64,000 bases of DNA. It comes from JAXGXJ01 sp963829545. GTDB taxonomy: Bacteria > Actinomycetota > Thermoleophilia > RBG-16-64-13. Below the pieces are notes generated by a model, which saw only the letters and a list, made by a program, of their open reading frames with translations, had not been told where the DNA came from and ran no database searches. Numbering within the stretch: the first letter of the stretch is position 1; each line of letters starts with the position of its first letter. The position numbers were made by a program, and so were the translations under genes. This document shows positions 29,780-37,622 of the stretch, piece after piece. Where the stretch lies: positions 434,001-498,000 of the forward strand of contig CAWHIX010000008.1 of assembly GCA_963829545.1 (NCBI GenBank). Direction: 5' to 3'.

Positions 29780-30832
29780 ATGGCGCTACCGCGACTCACG
29801 ACGCTCTCGCACGGCTCCGGCTGAGCATGCAAAGTGGGCCCCAAGGACTTGGGGCAGGTCATGGCCATGCTGCCTAAGGTCGAGGACGCCGCCCTTCTGG
29901 TTGGTTCCGACACCCTGGACGACGCTGCCGTCTACCGTCTCACCGACGATCTTGCCCTGGTGCAGACGGTCGACTTCTTCACGCCCGTGGTCGACGACCC
30001 CTACGACTTCGGCCGCATCGCGGCGGCCAACGCCTTCTCCGACATCTATGCGATGGGAGGGCGGCCGCTGACCGCGCTCAACATCGTCTGTTTTCCCTCG
30101 GATGTGCTACCCCTTGAGGTGCTGGGGCGGATCCTGCAGGGTGGGGCCGAGACGGCCCGGCTGGCCGGAGCCACCATCGTGGGTGGCCACACCATCGACG
30201 ACCCCGAGCCCAAGTACGGCATGGCCGTCACGGGGCTTCTGCGGCCGGGCACAGAACTGACGAACGCAGCCGCGGTGGTGGACGATCTCCTGGTGCTGAC
30301 GAAGCCACTGGGTACGGGCATCATCGCCACGGCCATCAAGCGCGACTCGGCCTCGCCGGCCGTCGTTGCGGCGGCCACGGCCTCCATGGCCGCCCTGAAC
30401 CGGGTCGGGTCGGAGATCGCGCGGGAGCAGGGGGTGCGCGCCGTCACCGACATCACCGGTTTCGGGCTCCTGGGCCACGTGAGCGAGATGTGCCGGGCCA
30501 GCGGCGTGTCCGCCGAACTGTGGTTCGACCGGCTGCCTCTTCTGCCGGGGGCGGCGGAACTGGCGGCAGAGGGGGTCGTCCCGGGCGGCACCAAGCGCAA
30601 CCTCGAGTATGTGGAAGGCTGGACCGCGTTCGATCCCGCTCTGGCGCCCTGGGAGAGGCTGCTGATCGCCGACGCGCAGACGTCAGGCGGCCTGGTGCTG
30701 GCGGTTCCTCCCGATGCGCTCGACGCCACCGTGCAGGCGCTGGTGCTCGGAGGCACTCAAGCGGCGGCTGTGATAGGCAAGATGGTGCCCGCCGGTGACC
30801 CGTTGCTCAGGGTACGGGTCGCGGGGGCCTAG
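29780..30832 (+). CDS. selD: Selenide, water dikinase SelD, itself a selenoprotein (Sec15)
   Basis: 350 residues including selenocysteine. It makes selenophosphate from selenide and ATP, the selenium donor for Sec-tRNA. The ATG at 29780 follows AGGAGGTGACGGCTG. The N-terminus reads LSHGSG-UGA-ACKVGPKDL; this aligns with the catalytic loop SHGAGCGCK of E. coli SelD, placing UGA (29822-29824) at the catalytic Cys and keeping the essential Lys18. Conserved segments follow: TVDFFTPVVDDPYDFGRIAAANAFSD (as a span), GGHTIDDPEPKYG, TDITGFGLLGH and ADAQTSGGL. A gene caller stopping at UGA would start at an internal codon (29834) and lose the active site. Confidence 0.96.
29838..29855 (+). promoter_or_regulatory. 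Predicted bacterial SECIS hairpin in selD
   Basis: GCCCCAA (29838-29844) and TTGGGGC (29849-29855) pair perfectly around a GGAC loop. The loop begins 21 nt after the UGA and has the G expected in bSECIS loops. Confidence 0.75.
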
Positions 30833-30868
30833 GCGAGGCGGAGGGCGAGCGGAGCAGCAGTGCTCTCG

Positions 30869-31222
30869 TCAGACGGTCTGTTCCTTGAGAACGGCCGCCT
30901 CGGCTTCCTCTCTGGTCTCGAACAAGCGGAAACAGGGGTCCACGAGCAGACCGACGATCTCCAGTAGTCGGCGGGTGTTCGCGTTGGGTCCTATCGCCCC
31001 CAGCCATCCCCGATCGCGCAGTTGCCGAACGCCGGAGAGCAGCACGGAGAGTCCGCCGCTGTCGATGTACGTGACCTTCTGGAGGTCAAGGAAGACGATG
31101 TTGTTCCCAGCTTCGATGGCCTCGGAGAGAGCCACTTCCAGCGATCCACAGGTGCTGTGGTCTATGTCTCCCCGCGTCTCCAGGAGAGGGAGATCTCCGA
31201 GACTGGTGATTCTCACGTCCAT
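30869..31222 (-). CDS. STAS-domain anti-sigma factor antagonist
   Basis: 117 residues, SpoIIAA/RsbV-like. VTYIDSGGLSVLLSGVRQL contains the serine phosphorylated by a partner anti-sigma kinase; GNNIVFLDLQKV is the typical strand before it. It would switch a sigma factor through partner exchange. No kinase or sigma gene is adjacent, so the partners are elsewhere. The start MDVRIT is chosen over an upstream in-frame codon because upstream residues are not family-like. Transcribed toward selD, 36 bp away. Confidence 0.85.
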   Translation of the reverse strand: MDVRITSLGDLPLLETRGDIDHSTCGSLEVALSEAIEAGNNIVFLDLQKVTYIDSGGLSVLLSGVRQLRDRGWLGAIGPNANTRRLLEIVGLLVDPCFRLFETREEAEAAVLKEQTV

Positions 31223-31480
31223 GCACACCCGCCTGGTACTGGTTTGTAGTCCCCGCGCCTCAGCTGGAGAAAGAGCGACTCTCACGATGCTATCACACAG
31301 CCTATTCCTGAATGTGCTTGACCACCGCGGTAAGGGAGTGGTCTTCCCGAATCCAGGGCATCCTGGTACCCCCCAGGGTTAGGGGCCAGAGCGGGTCTGG
31401 AGCGTGACCTTGCCGGGCGGGGGTCGAAAAGCGTGTGTTACCATTACCGGGCGCAGTCCATCGGCGACAAAGAGGTCAGC

Positions 31481-32926
31481 GTGCGCATCACCTTCATCGA
31501 ACCGGCCGCTCCGGGCTTCCATGTGTACAGTTTCGTCAAGCAACTTCGGCTGGGGCTTCCCCTGCTCGGGGCCATGCTCACCCAGCGCGGTCATGAAGTA
31601 CGGGTCTATGCGGAGACGCTGAGCGACGTCGATTGGGATGACGTGCTCTCCTCCGACCTCGTGGGAATATCCACGACCACCTCCACGGCCATCCGCGCCT
31701 ACCGCTACGCTCAGCGCTGCCGGGATGCCGGGCTCCCCGTCGTCATGGGTGGTCCGCACGTGACCTTCCTGGCCGACGAAGCCATGGACTTCTGCGACTA
31801 CGTCATCAGGAACGAGGGCGAAGGCCCGCTCATGGAGCTGGTCGACTATCTCCAGGGTCGCGGCTCGCTGGAGGACATCCTCGGCCTCACGTATCGGGAC
31901 AAGGACGGCGGCGTGGTCAACAACCCTGATCGCCCGCTTCTCACCTCTCTGACCGACCTGCCCTGGCCGGACATGAATCTGGTGGTGGGTGGGGAGAAGG
32001 TCTCGCCTGCCCCTATCCTGGCCTCTCGAGGCTGTCCTTTCGACTGCGAGTTCTGCTCAGTGGTACTCATGTTCGGAAGAAGGGTGCGCACCATCGAGCC
32101 GGCCGAGGTGGTCAAGCACCTCAAGCGCACGGGCTCCGAGAAGACCTTCTTCTACGACGACAACTTCTTCATCAGCAAGCGCCGGGGCAAAGAGCTCTTG
32201 CGCGAGATGATCAAGGCCGGTGTAGAAACTCATTTCTTCGCCCAGATACGCGTCGACTCGGTGTGCAAGAACGGTGAGATCGACCAGGAACTTCTCGACC
32301 TGTTGTGGGAGGCCGGGTGCCGCATCACCTATCTGGGGCTCGAGTCCATCAACCCGGCCACGCTCAAGGAATACCACAAGGAGTCCAGTGTGGAGGACAT
32401 GCGTGGCGGTCTGGAAGCCCTTTCGAAGCGGGGCATCAAGACCCATGGCATGTTCGTGTTCGGGGCCGACGCCGACACCCCCGATTCCCTTCTCAAGACG
32501 GCCGATTTCGCTGTGGAATACGGACTGAACAGTGCGCAATTCCTGGCGCTCACCCCTCTGCCGGGCACTCGCCAGACGGCACAGTTCGAGGCCGAGGGAC
32601 GCATCTTCACCAAGAACTGGAGCCTCTACGACGGTCACCATGTGGTGTTCTGGCCCAAGCAGATGACGCCCTTCGAGTTGCAGGAGGTGGTGCTGGCGGC
32701 GCACAAACGCTTCTACAGCGCCTGGCAGTTCCTGAACCCCAAGCCCAATACGCCCATCTATCACAAGCACCGTTTCGAGGGATATCTCATAGCGAGGGCC
32801 TGGGAGCACGTGCGGGAGAATCGGGCCTTCCTGCGCGAGCTGAAGGAACTCTCCGATACTCAGCCCAGACCGAGCGCGCTTTCGTCCGGCCTCGCCCGCT
32901 CCGGGTTCGAGACCATCACCCAGTAG
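31481..32926 (+). CDS. B12-binding-domain radical SAM protein
   Basis: 481 residues. An N-terminal cobalamin-type domain (LPLLGAMLTQRGHEVRVYAE, LVGISTTTSTAIRAYRYA, VVMGGPHVTF, YVIRNEGEGPLMELVDYL) precedes the radical SAM barrel with the 4Fe-4S motif GCPFDCEFCSV. Later segments YLGLESINPATLKEYHKESS and GIKTHGMFVFGADADT are typical of this broad class. Members build or modify lipids, cofactors or antibiotics, often by methylation; no specific role is evident here. It starts at a GTG (31481) with AGAGGTC upstream. The Co/Ni operon nearby could supply cobalt for its cofactor. 31223-31480 holds no gene. Confidence 0.85.
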   Translation: MRITFIEPAAPGFHVYSFVKQLRLGLPLLGAMLTQRGHEVRVYAETLSDVDWDDVLSSDLVGISTTTSTAIRAYRYAQRCRDAGLPVVMGGPHVTFLADEAMDFCDYVIRNEGEGPLMELVDYLQGRGSLEDILGLTYRDKDGGVVNNPDRPLLTSLTDLPWPDMNLVVGGEKVSPAPILASRGCPFDCEFCSVVLMFGRRVRTIEPAEVVKHLKRTGSEKTFFYDDNFFISKRRGKELLREMIKAGVETHFFAQIRVDSVCKNGEIDQELLDLLWEAGCRITYLGLESINPATLKEYHKESSVEDMRGGLEALSKRGIKTHGMFVFGADADTPDSLLKTADFAVEYGLNSAQFLALTPLPGTRQTAQFEAEGRIFTKNWSLYDGHHVVFWPKQMTPFELQEVVLAAHKRFYSAWQFLNPKPNTPIYHKHRFEGYLIARAWEHVRENRAFLRELKELSDTQPRPSALSSGLARSGFETITQ

Positions 32927-33029
32927 CGCGCTGAGGAGTCACTGCGTGTCGGAGGCAGGCAAAACGCCTCCGGGTGCGAAATGATTATCTCGTATACTCG
33001 ATGCGTCGCTGACGACTGAGGAGAACCGT

Positions 33030-33788
33030 TTGGCCAAAGTCGTGGCCTTTGCTAATCAGAAGGGCGGCGTGGCCAAGACCACGACGACCATCAATCTTGG
33101 GGTAGCCCTCCAGGAGTTGGGCCACCGCGTCCTTGCTGTGGACCTGGACCCGCAGGGCAATCTCACCATGAGCTTCGGGCTGAACCCTGATTCGGTGCGC
33201 CCCAGCATGTTCGACGTGCTGGTCAACCAGATCAGCATCGAGGAGGCCCTCTTCCAGCGCGAACTTGACGTGGTGGTGTCGAGCATCGACTTGGCGGCAG
33301 CCGAGATCGCCTTGAGTTCGCACATCGGGAGAGAGAGGGCGCTGAGTAAGGCCCTCATGCAGGTCAGCGACCGCTACGACTACATATTCATCGATACGCC
33401 TCCCTCCTTGGGACTGCTCACCATAAACGCCTTGACGGCGGCCGACGCCATCATCGTCCCTGTTCAGTGCGAGTACCTTTCCTTACGTGGCCTGGCCCAG
33501 TTGGAGCGCACCCTCGAACTGGTGCGTGAGAACCTCAACCCGAAGGTGCATATTGCCGGGATCCTGCCGACTATGTACGATTCACGTACAGTGCACGGCC
33601 GAGAAGCTGTGGAAGTGCTCAGGAGCAGCTTTGGCGATCTGGTGTTTGAGACGGTAATCCGGAAGACCATCAGGTTCGCGGAGGCACCGGTCAAAGGAGA
33701 GTCCGTGCTCAAGTACGCGCCTGGGAGTGAAGCAGCCAATACCTATCGGCGGCTTGCGAGAGAGGTTCTCAATGGAAAAAAGATCTAG
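33030..33788 (+). CDS. parA: ParA/Soj-type ATPase
   Basis: 252 residues. The deviant Walker A FANQKGGVAKTTTTINLG, Walker A' LAVDLDPQGNLTMSFG and FIDTPPSLGLLTINAL identify ParA/Soj. It may move chromosome origins or position division or other cargo on the nucleoid. No ParB follows; instead ftsZ overlaps its end by 17 bp, which suggests a role tied to division-site placement rather than standard parAB partition. The start is TTG at 33030 after GAGGAGAACCG. A TATACT -10-like element lies in 32990-33000. Confidence 0.92.
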   Translation: MAKVVAFANQKGGVAKTTTTINLGVALQELGHRVLAVDLDPQGNLTMSFGLNPDSVRPSMFDVLVNQISIEEALFQRELDVVVSSIDLAAAEIALSSHIGRERALSKALMQVSDRYDYIFIDTPPSLGLLTINALTAADAIIVPVQCEYLSLRGLAQLERTLELVRENLNPKVHIAGILPTMYDSRTVHGREAVEVLRSSFGDLVFETVIRKTIRFAEAPVKGESVLKYAPGSEAANTYRRLAREVLNGKKI

Positions 33789-35166
33789 CATGAAGGAAAG
33801 CGGCCTCCACTCTCTCTTCCGGGCCACGGAGGCGCCCAAACAGCCCGAGGTCGGGATGGCGCCGCCCGCGCAGGGCGACCTGGGCACCGTCCCTTCCGCC
33901 GCCTCCGAGGGCATGGAGGAGACCGGCGCCGCTCGTCTCCCGAGCGAGGAGCACCAGAGCGACGAGCATCCCGTGAACAGGGCGGCGGACTCGGGCAGGC
34001 GCAGTCTCATCCAGCCGTCCCGCACCTTCCCGGCGGTGATCCGGGTGGTAGGTGTGGGCGGGGCGGGTACTAACGCGATCAACCGCATGCTGGAGACGGG
34101 GCTCGAAGGCGTGGAGTTTATAGCCATCAACACCGATGTCCAGGCCTTGTCCATGTGTGAGGCTGACCACAGGCTACGTATAGGCCGCGAACTGACCAAG
34201 GGTCTGGGCGGCGGGTCCGACCCCCAGATAGGACGGCAGGCCGCCGTCGCAGCCTACGATGAGATAAAGGCCATGCTCAAGGGTAGCGACATGGTCTTCA
34301 TCACGGCGGGCGAGGGGGGCGGCACCGGAACCGGTGCCGCGCCGGTGGTGGCCGAGATAGCCAAGTCCCTCGGCGCACTCACAATCGGGGTGGTGTCGCG
34401 CCCCTTCGGCTTCGAGGGCAGGCGTCGGGGCATGCAGGCCCTGGAAGGCATCCGTAGCCTGCGCGCCCGCGCCGACACCGTCATAGTGGTCCCCAACGAC
34501 AAGCTCCTGGAGGTGGCGGACCGGGGTACTTCCATGATCGCAGCACTTCGTCTCGCCGACGACGTCCTGCGTCAGGGCGTCCAGGGCATATGCGACCTGG
34601 TCACGGTCCCCGGCCTCATCAACCTCGATCTGGCCGACGTCCGCACCATCATGACGGGGGCGGGCACGGCGCACATGGGCATCGGACGTTCGCACGGGGA
34701 GCAGCGGGCCCAGAAGGCCGCCGAGACGGCCGTGAACTCCTCTCTGCTGGAGACCTCCATCGAGGGCGCTCGAGGCATCCTGCTGAACATCAGCGGCGGT
34801 TCCGACCTCTCTCTCCACGAGGTCAACGAGGTCGCGGAGATAATAAACGCCGCCGCCGATCCCGAGGCCAACATCATCTTCGGGGCCGTGGTGGACGAAC
34901 GCCTGGGCGATACCATCCTGGTGACGGTGGTGGCAACCGGCTTCGACGCCACCAGCGAAGAGGTGATGACTAGGGAGTTGGACAGCCCGGCTCGGTTCGA
35001 CCGCTCCATCGAGCGTCACGAACCCCTGCCGACCGTCGAGGTCCCCAAAGCCCCACCGGTCCCCGTCTCGCCGCCCAGCGGCGAGGGACGTGGAGACGGG
35101 GTGGGCGGCGCGCCCCAGGGTGCCCCGTCTGACGACGACCTGGAGGTCCCGCCCTTCCTACGCTGA
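33772..35166 (+). CDS. ftsZ: Cell-division GTPase FtsZ with a long N-terminal extension
   Basis: 464 residues. The tubulin-like core starts near residue 90 (VIRVVGVGGAGTNAINRM); the GTP loop AGEGGGTGTGAAPVVAEI is near 178-195 and the synergy loop NLDLADVRTIM near 284. The tail ends with the FtsA/SepF-binding peptide DDDLEVPPFLR. The first ~88 residues are acidic, Pro/Ser-rich and probably disordered; most FtsZ proteins have 10-15 there. I chose ATG 33772 (AGAGAGG upstream, overlapping parA); ATG 33790 is possible. It is not in a dcw cluster here. Confidence 0.95.
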   Translation: MEKRSSMKESGLHSLFRATEAPKQPEVGMAPPAQGDLGTVPSAASEGMEETGAARLPSEEHQSDEHPVNRAADSGRRSLIQPSRTFPAVIRVVGVGGAGTNAINRMLETGLEGVEFIAINTDVQALSMCEADHRLRIGRELTKGLGGGSDPQIGRQAAVAAYDEIKAMLKGSDMVFITAGEGGGTGTGAAPVVAEIAKSLGALTIGVVSRPFGFEGRRRGMQALEGIRSLRARADTVIVVPNDKLLEVADRGTSMIAALRLADDVLRQGVQGICDLVTVPGLINLDLADVRTIMTGAGTAHMGIGRSHGEQRAQKAAETAVNSSLLETSIEGARGILLNISGGSDLSLHEVNEVAEIINAAADPEANIIFGAVVDERLGDTILVTVVATGFDATSEEVMTRELDSPARFDRSIERHEPLPTVEVPKAPPVPVSPPSGEGRGDGVGGAPQGAPSDDDLEVPPFLR

Positions 35167-35616
35167 CCCGTCGAGCAGGTCGCGTTCGAAGTAGAGAACG
35201 GTCTTCTCGGCCAGGCCCAGGCGCCGGTAGAAGCGCTGCGCCTCGAGATTCCAGCTCTCGGCCGAGAGGAAGAGCCGGCTGCAGCCTCTGTCTCTCGCCA
35301 GGTTCTCGGCGGCCTCGAGCAGGCCCCGACCTACGCGTCGCCGGCGGCTCTCGGACGTCACCACCACGTCCTGGAGTTCGCACACGGTGGAGGCGGACCA
35401 GGTACTGTAGGAGAAGATGAGGGCACACATGCCCACGATCGCGCCTTCGGCCACGGCCACGAGGAAGAAGTGCTCGGGCGAGGCGAATACGGCCTCGACG
35501 ACGCTCTGCAGCCGTTCCCGGCCGGGAGGCGCGACGCCGTGATGCTGCATGATCTCGGTGAGGAGCGAGACGATGCAGCCGGCATCGCTGGGGGTGGCGA
35601 GTCGATACGTGACCAT
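35158..35616 (-). CDS. GNAT-family N-acetyltransferase
   Basis: 152 residues with a single GNAT domain: YRLATPSDAGCIVSLLTEIMQ, ELQDVVVTSESRRRRVGRGLLEAAE (acetyl-CoA loop RRRRVGRGL) and WNLEAQRFYRRLGLAEKTV. The substrate is unknown. Its 3' end overlaps the end of ftsZ by 9 bp. It starts at ATG 35616, and the transaminase gene begins divergently 17 bp away. Confidence 0.88.
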   Translation of the reverse strand: MVTYRLATPSDAGCIVSLLTEIMQHHGVAPPGRERLQSVVEAVFASPEHFFLVAVAEGAIVGMCALIFSYSTWSASTVCELQDVVVTSESRRRRVGRGLLEAAENLARDRGCSRLFLSAESWNLEAQRFYRRLGLAEKTVLYFERDLLDGSA

Positions 35617-35633
35617 CGAGGCGAGGGTAGCAG

Positions 35634-36527
35634 ATGAACGGTGAGTTGCTGTACTTGAACGGCGAGTTCGGTCCACTGGCCGAGGGCAAGGTGCCGGTGG
35701 AGGACCGCGGGTTCCAACTGGGCGACGGTGTGTACGAGGTCATCAAGGTGATGAACGGACGGCCCGTGTGGTTGGCCGACCACCTGGACAGGCTGCGGCG
35801 CAGTCTGGGGGCGCTGCGCCTCACCGACGCTCTTCAGGGGCACGACCTCGACTCCGTCTTGCCCGATCTCGTGGCCCGCTCCGGCCTGGACGAAGGCTCC
35901 ATATACGTCCAGGTGACGCGGGGCGTAGCACCCAGGGACTTCGTCTTCCCCCACCCGCCGCACCCGACCGTCCTTGCTTACACTCGCGCTAAACGCTTCC
36001 CGGACCGAGACGAGATCCTGGCCGGCGTCACCCTGCACCCGGTGAGGGACCAGCGCTGGGCCCGCTGCGATATCAAGTCGACCAACCTCTTGGCCTCCGT
36101 CTTGGCCAAGGAGGAAGCCTGGGAAGCCGGTGCCGACGAGGCGCTGTTCATAAGCCCCCGGGGAATGGTGCGGGAGGGTGGGTCTTCGAACGTGTTCGCC
36201 GTCTTGGACGGCGTGCTCCGCACCCATCCGCTGAACCGCCGCATCCTGGGCGGCGTCACCCGGCTGCACACGCTCGACATCGCCCGGCGCCTCGGTCATC
36301 CGGTGGTGGAGCGCGCCTTCAGTCTTACGGAGGTGGTGGGCCCTGGTAACCGCTGCAGCGAGTTCTTCACAGCGTCCACCACCAAGGACCTGTCGCCTGT
36401 CGTACGGATCGGCTCCACCGCCGTGGCCGACGGGCGGCCGGGGCCTGTCACCCTGGCCCTTCTGGAGGCCACGAGGGCCGAGCAGGCGGCTCTTGTAGGA
36501 CGAAAGCCCCCCGGCGCATTGACTTAG
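35634..36527 (+). CDS. D-amino-acid aminotransferase-like class IV PLP enzyme
   Basis: 297 residues. PVEDRGFQLGDGVYEVIKVMNG, YVQVTRGVAPRDFVFP, the PLP lysine in CDIKSTNLLASV and REGGSSNVFAV favour D-alanine aminotransferase over branched-chain enzymes (compare the ilvE at 2526). It would make D-glutamate or D-alanine for peptidoglycan, or act as 4-amino-4-deoxychorismate lyase in a different reading; the TRG/APRDF loop supports the first. The C-terminal 80 bp overlap the convergent endonuclease gene. Confidence 0.82.
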   Translation: MNGELLYLNGEFGPLAEGKVPVEDRGFQLGDGVYEVIKVMNGRPVWLADHLDRLRRSLGALRLTDALQGHDLDSVLPDLVARSGLDEGSIYVQVTRGVAPRDFVFPHPPHPTVLAYTRAKRFPDRDEILAGVTLHPVRDQRWARCDIKSTNLLASVLAKEEAWEAGADEALFISPRGMVREGGSSNVFAVLDGVLRTHPLNRRILGGVTRLHTLDIARRLGHPVVERAFSLTEVVGPGNRCSEFFTASTTKDLSPVVRIGSTAVADGRPGPVTLALLEATRAEQAALVGRKPPGALT

Positions 36528-37419
36528 CCCTGTCTACGTTGGCGGCGTCGGGTCCCTTTCCATCGGCTCCCGGCACCTCCAGCACGAATGGGACTTCCCG
36601 CAATGCGGGGTGGCGCACGACCCGGGCCAGTCCCGCGAAGCCCATCAGGCCGTCGCCCAGGTTCTCGTGCCGGTCGCGGGAGCATCCCAACGGCGTCTTC
36701 GAATCGTTGAGGTGCACCAGTCCCACACGGGTAAGAAGATGTCGGGCCTGCAGTTCGGCCACTGTGTCTTCTAGCCCCCGCTCGGTGTGGATGGGATACC
36801 CAGACGCGAAGAGATGCGCGGTGTCCAGGCAGACGCCGCAGGACGACGGGAGGACCTCAAGTAGGGCCTCCAACTCCTCCAGCCTTCCTCCCACCGTGGT
36901 TCCCGAGCCGGAACTGGTCTCCAGTAGGAGACTGGGAGTAGCGTTCGGTGGTGGGATCGGACACGGCCCGCCGTCGAGCGGGGCCTCGAGGCGTTCCCCG
37001 GCGAGGGCGTAGGCAGTGCGCACGCATTCGTCGATCCGGACCACGGCTTCGGGGAGGCTCAGATGGTGCCGGGAGCCGATGTGGGTGATCACGCCGTCGG
37101 CGCCGGTCAGGCCGGCGAGGAGCAGCGCGTCCGACAGGGCATCGATGGAGCGCAGTCTGAGCACGTCGTCGGCGGTGGAGAGGTTGATGAGGTAGATACT
37201 GTGGAAGAAGAGTGGCAGGCGGTGGCGGCGCATCCCCTCCAGCAAGGCGGAGATCTCCTGGGGCTGCCGCACCTGGGTGCGCCATTGGCGGGCGTTGGAG
37301 TTGAAGATCTGCACCACCTCGGCGCCGATGTCGATGGCTCGATGAGGTACGCGGGCGAGGCCGCCCGCCGTGCGTATCTGAGCACCTATGAGAGGGAGAA
37401 CTGCCACTTCCTGTGCCAC
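36448..37419 (-). CDS. nfo: Endonuclease IV (AP endonuclease), Nfo
   Basis: About 323 residues from the chosen start. The three-zinc TIM-barrel ligands are visible: FHSIYLINL, ITHIGSRHH, LLETSSGSG, CLDTAHLFASGYP, HLNDSKTPLG, RHENLGDG and LEVPGADG. It incises DNA at abasic sites. The usual start (LIGAQIRTAGG) is preceded by VAQEV repeated four times, encoded by a 15-bp tandem repeat; each unit contains AGGA followed by GTG GTG, so several start codons with their own ribosome sites exist. I placed the start at GTG 37419. The C-terminal extension (PARPSWPPEGPG) overlaps the transaminase gene. Confidence 0.88.
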   Translation of the reverse strand: MAQEVAVLPLIGAQIRTAGGLARVPHRAIDIGAEVVQIFNSNARQWRTQVRQPQEISALLEGMRRHRLPLFFHSIYLINLSTADDVLRLRSIDALSDALLLAGLTGADGVITHIGSRHHLSLPEAVVRIDECVRTAYALAGERLEAPLDGGPCPIPPPNATPSLLLETSSGSGTTVGGRLEELEALLEVLPSSCGVCLDTAHLFASGYPIHTERGLEDTVAELQARHLLTRVGLVHLNDSKTPLGCSRDRHENLGDGLMGFAGLARVVRHPALREVPFVLEVPGADGKGPDAANVDRAKSMRRGAFVLQEPPARPSWPPEGPG

Positions 37420-37468
37420 CACTTCCTGTGCCACCACTTCCTGTGCCACCACTTCCTGTGCCACCACT
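37405..37468. repeat. 15-bp minisatellite at the start of nfo
   Basis: Four perfect copies of CACTTCCTGTGCCAC (37405-37464) plus 4 bases of a fifth. On the minus strand each unit reads GTGGCACAGGAAGTG, duplicating a ribosome-binding-like AGGA and GTG start codons of nfo. The upstream stretch 37469-37622 holds no other gene. Confidence 0.97.
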
Positions 37469-37622
37469 CGGCCTTCCGTATGCCGTCCCGCGCCGTACCA
37501 CGCCGTCCGCGCGCCGCCCGCGCGCTGTCTTGTACCCAGGCAAGGATATAGAATCGAGGCCGCGTGCGTCGCAGGGTCGGGGCGTGCGGCAGCAGCTTGA
37601 GCGGAAACGAGGAGCATCGGTC

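Noticed and set aside
29822..29824. UGA in selD as a simple nonsense mutation.
   Set aside because: It falls on the catalytic Cys position, has a strong start upstream and a bSECIS-like stem downstream; recoding fits better.
37405..37464. The short direct repeats as a CRISPR array.
   Set aside because: The 15-bp units are head to tail with no spacers and lie in a coding start region.
37413..37622. A long frame extending the glycosyltransferase upstream with a Pro-Val-Pro-Leu repeat.
   Set aside because: It is the opposite-strand reading of the nfo repeat; the ATG at 37623 has a ribosome site and begins the family sequence.
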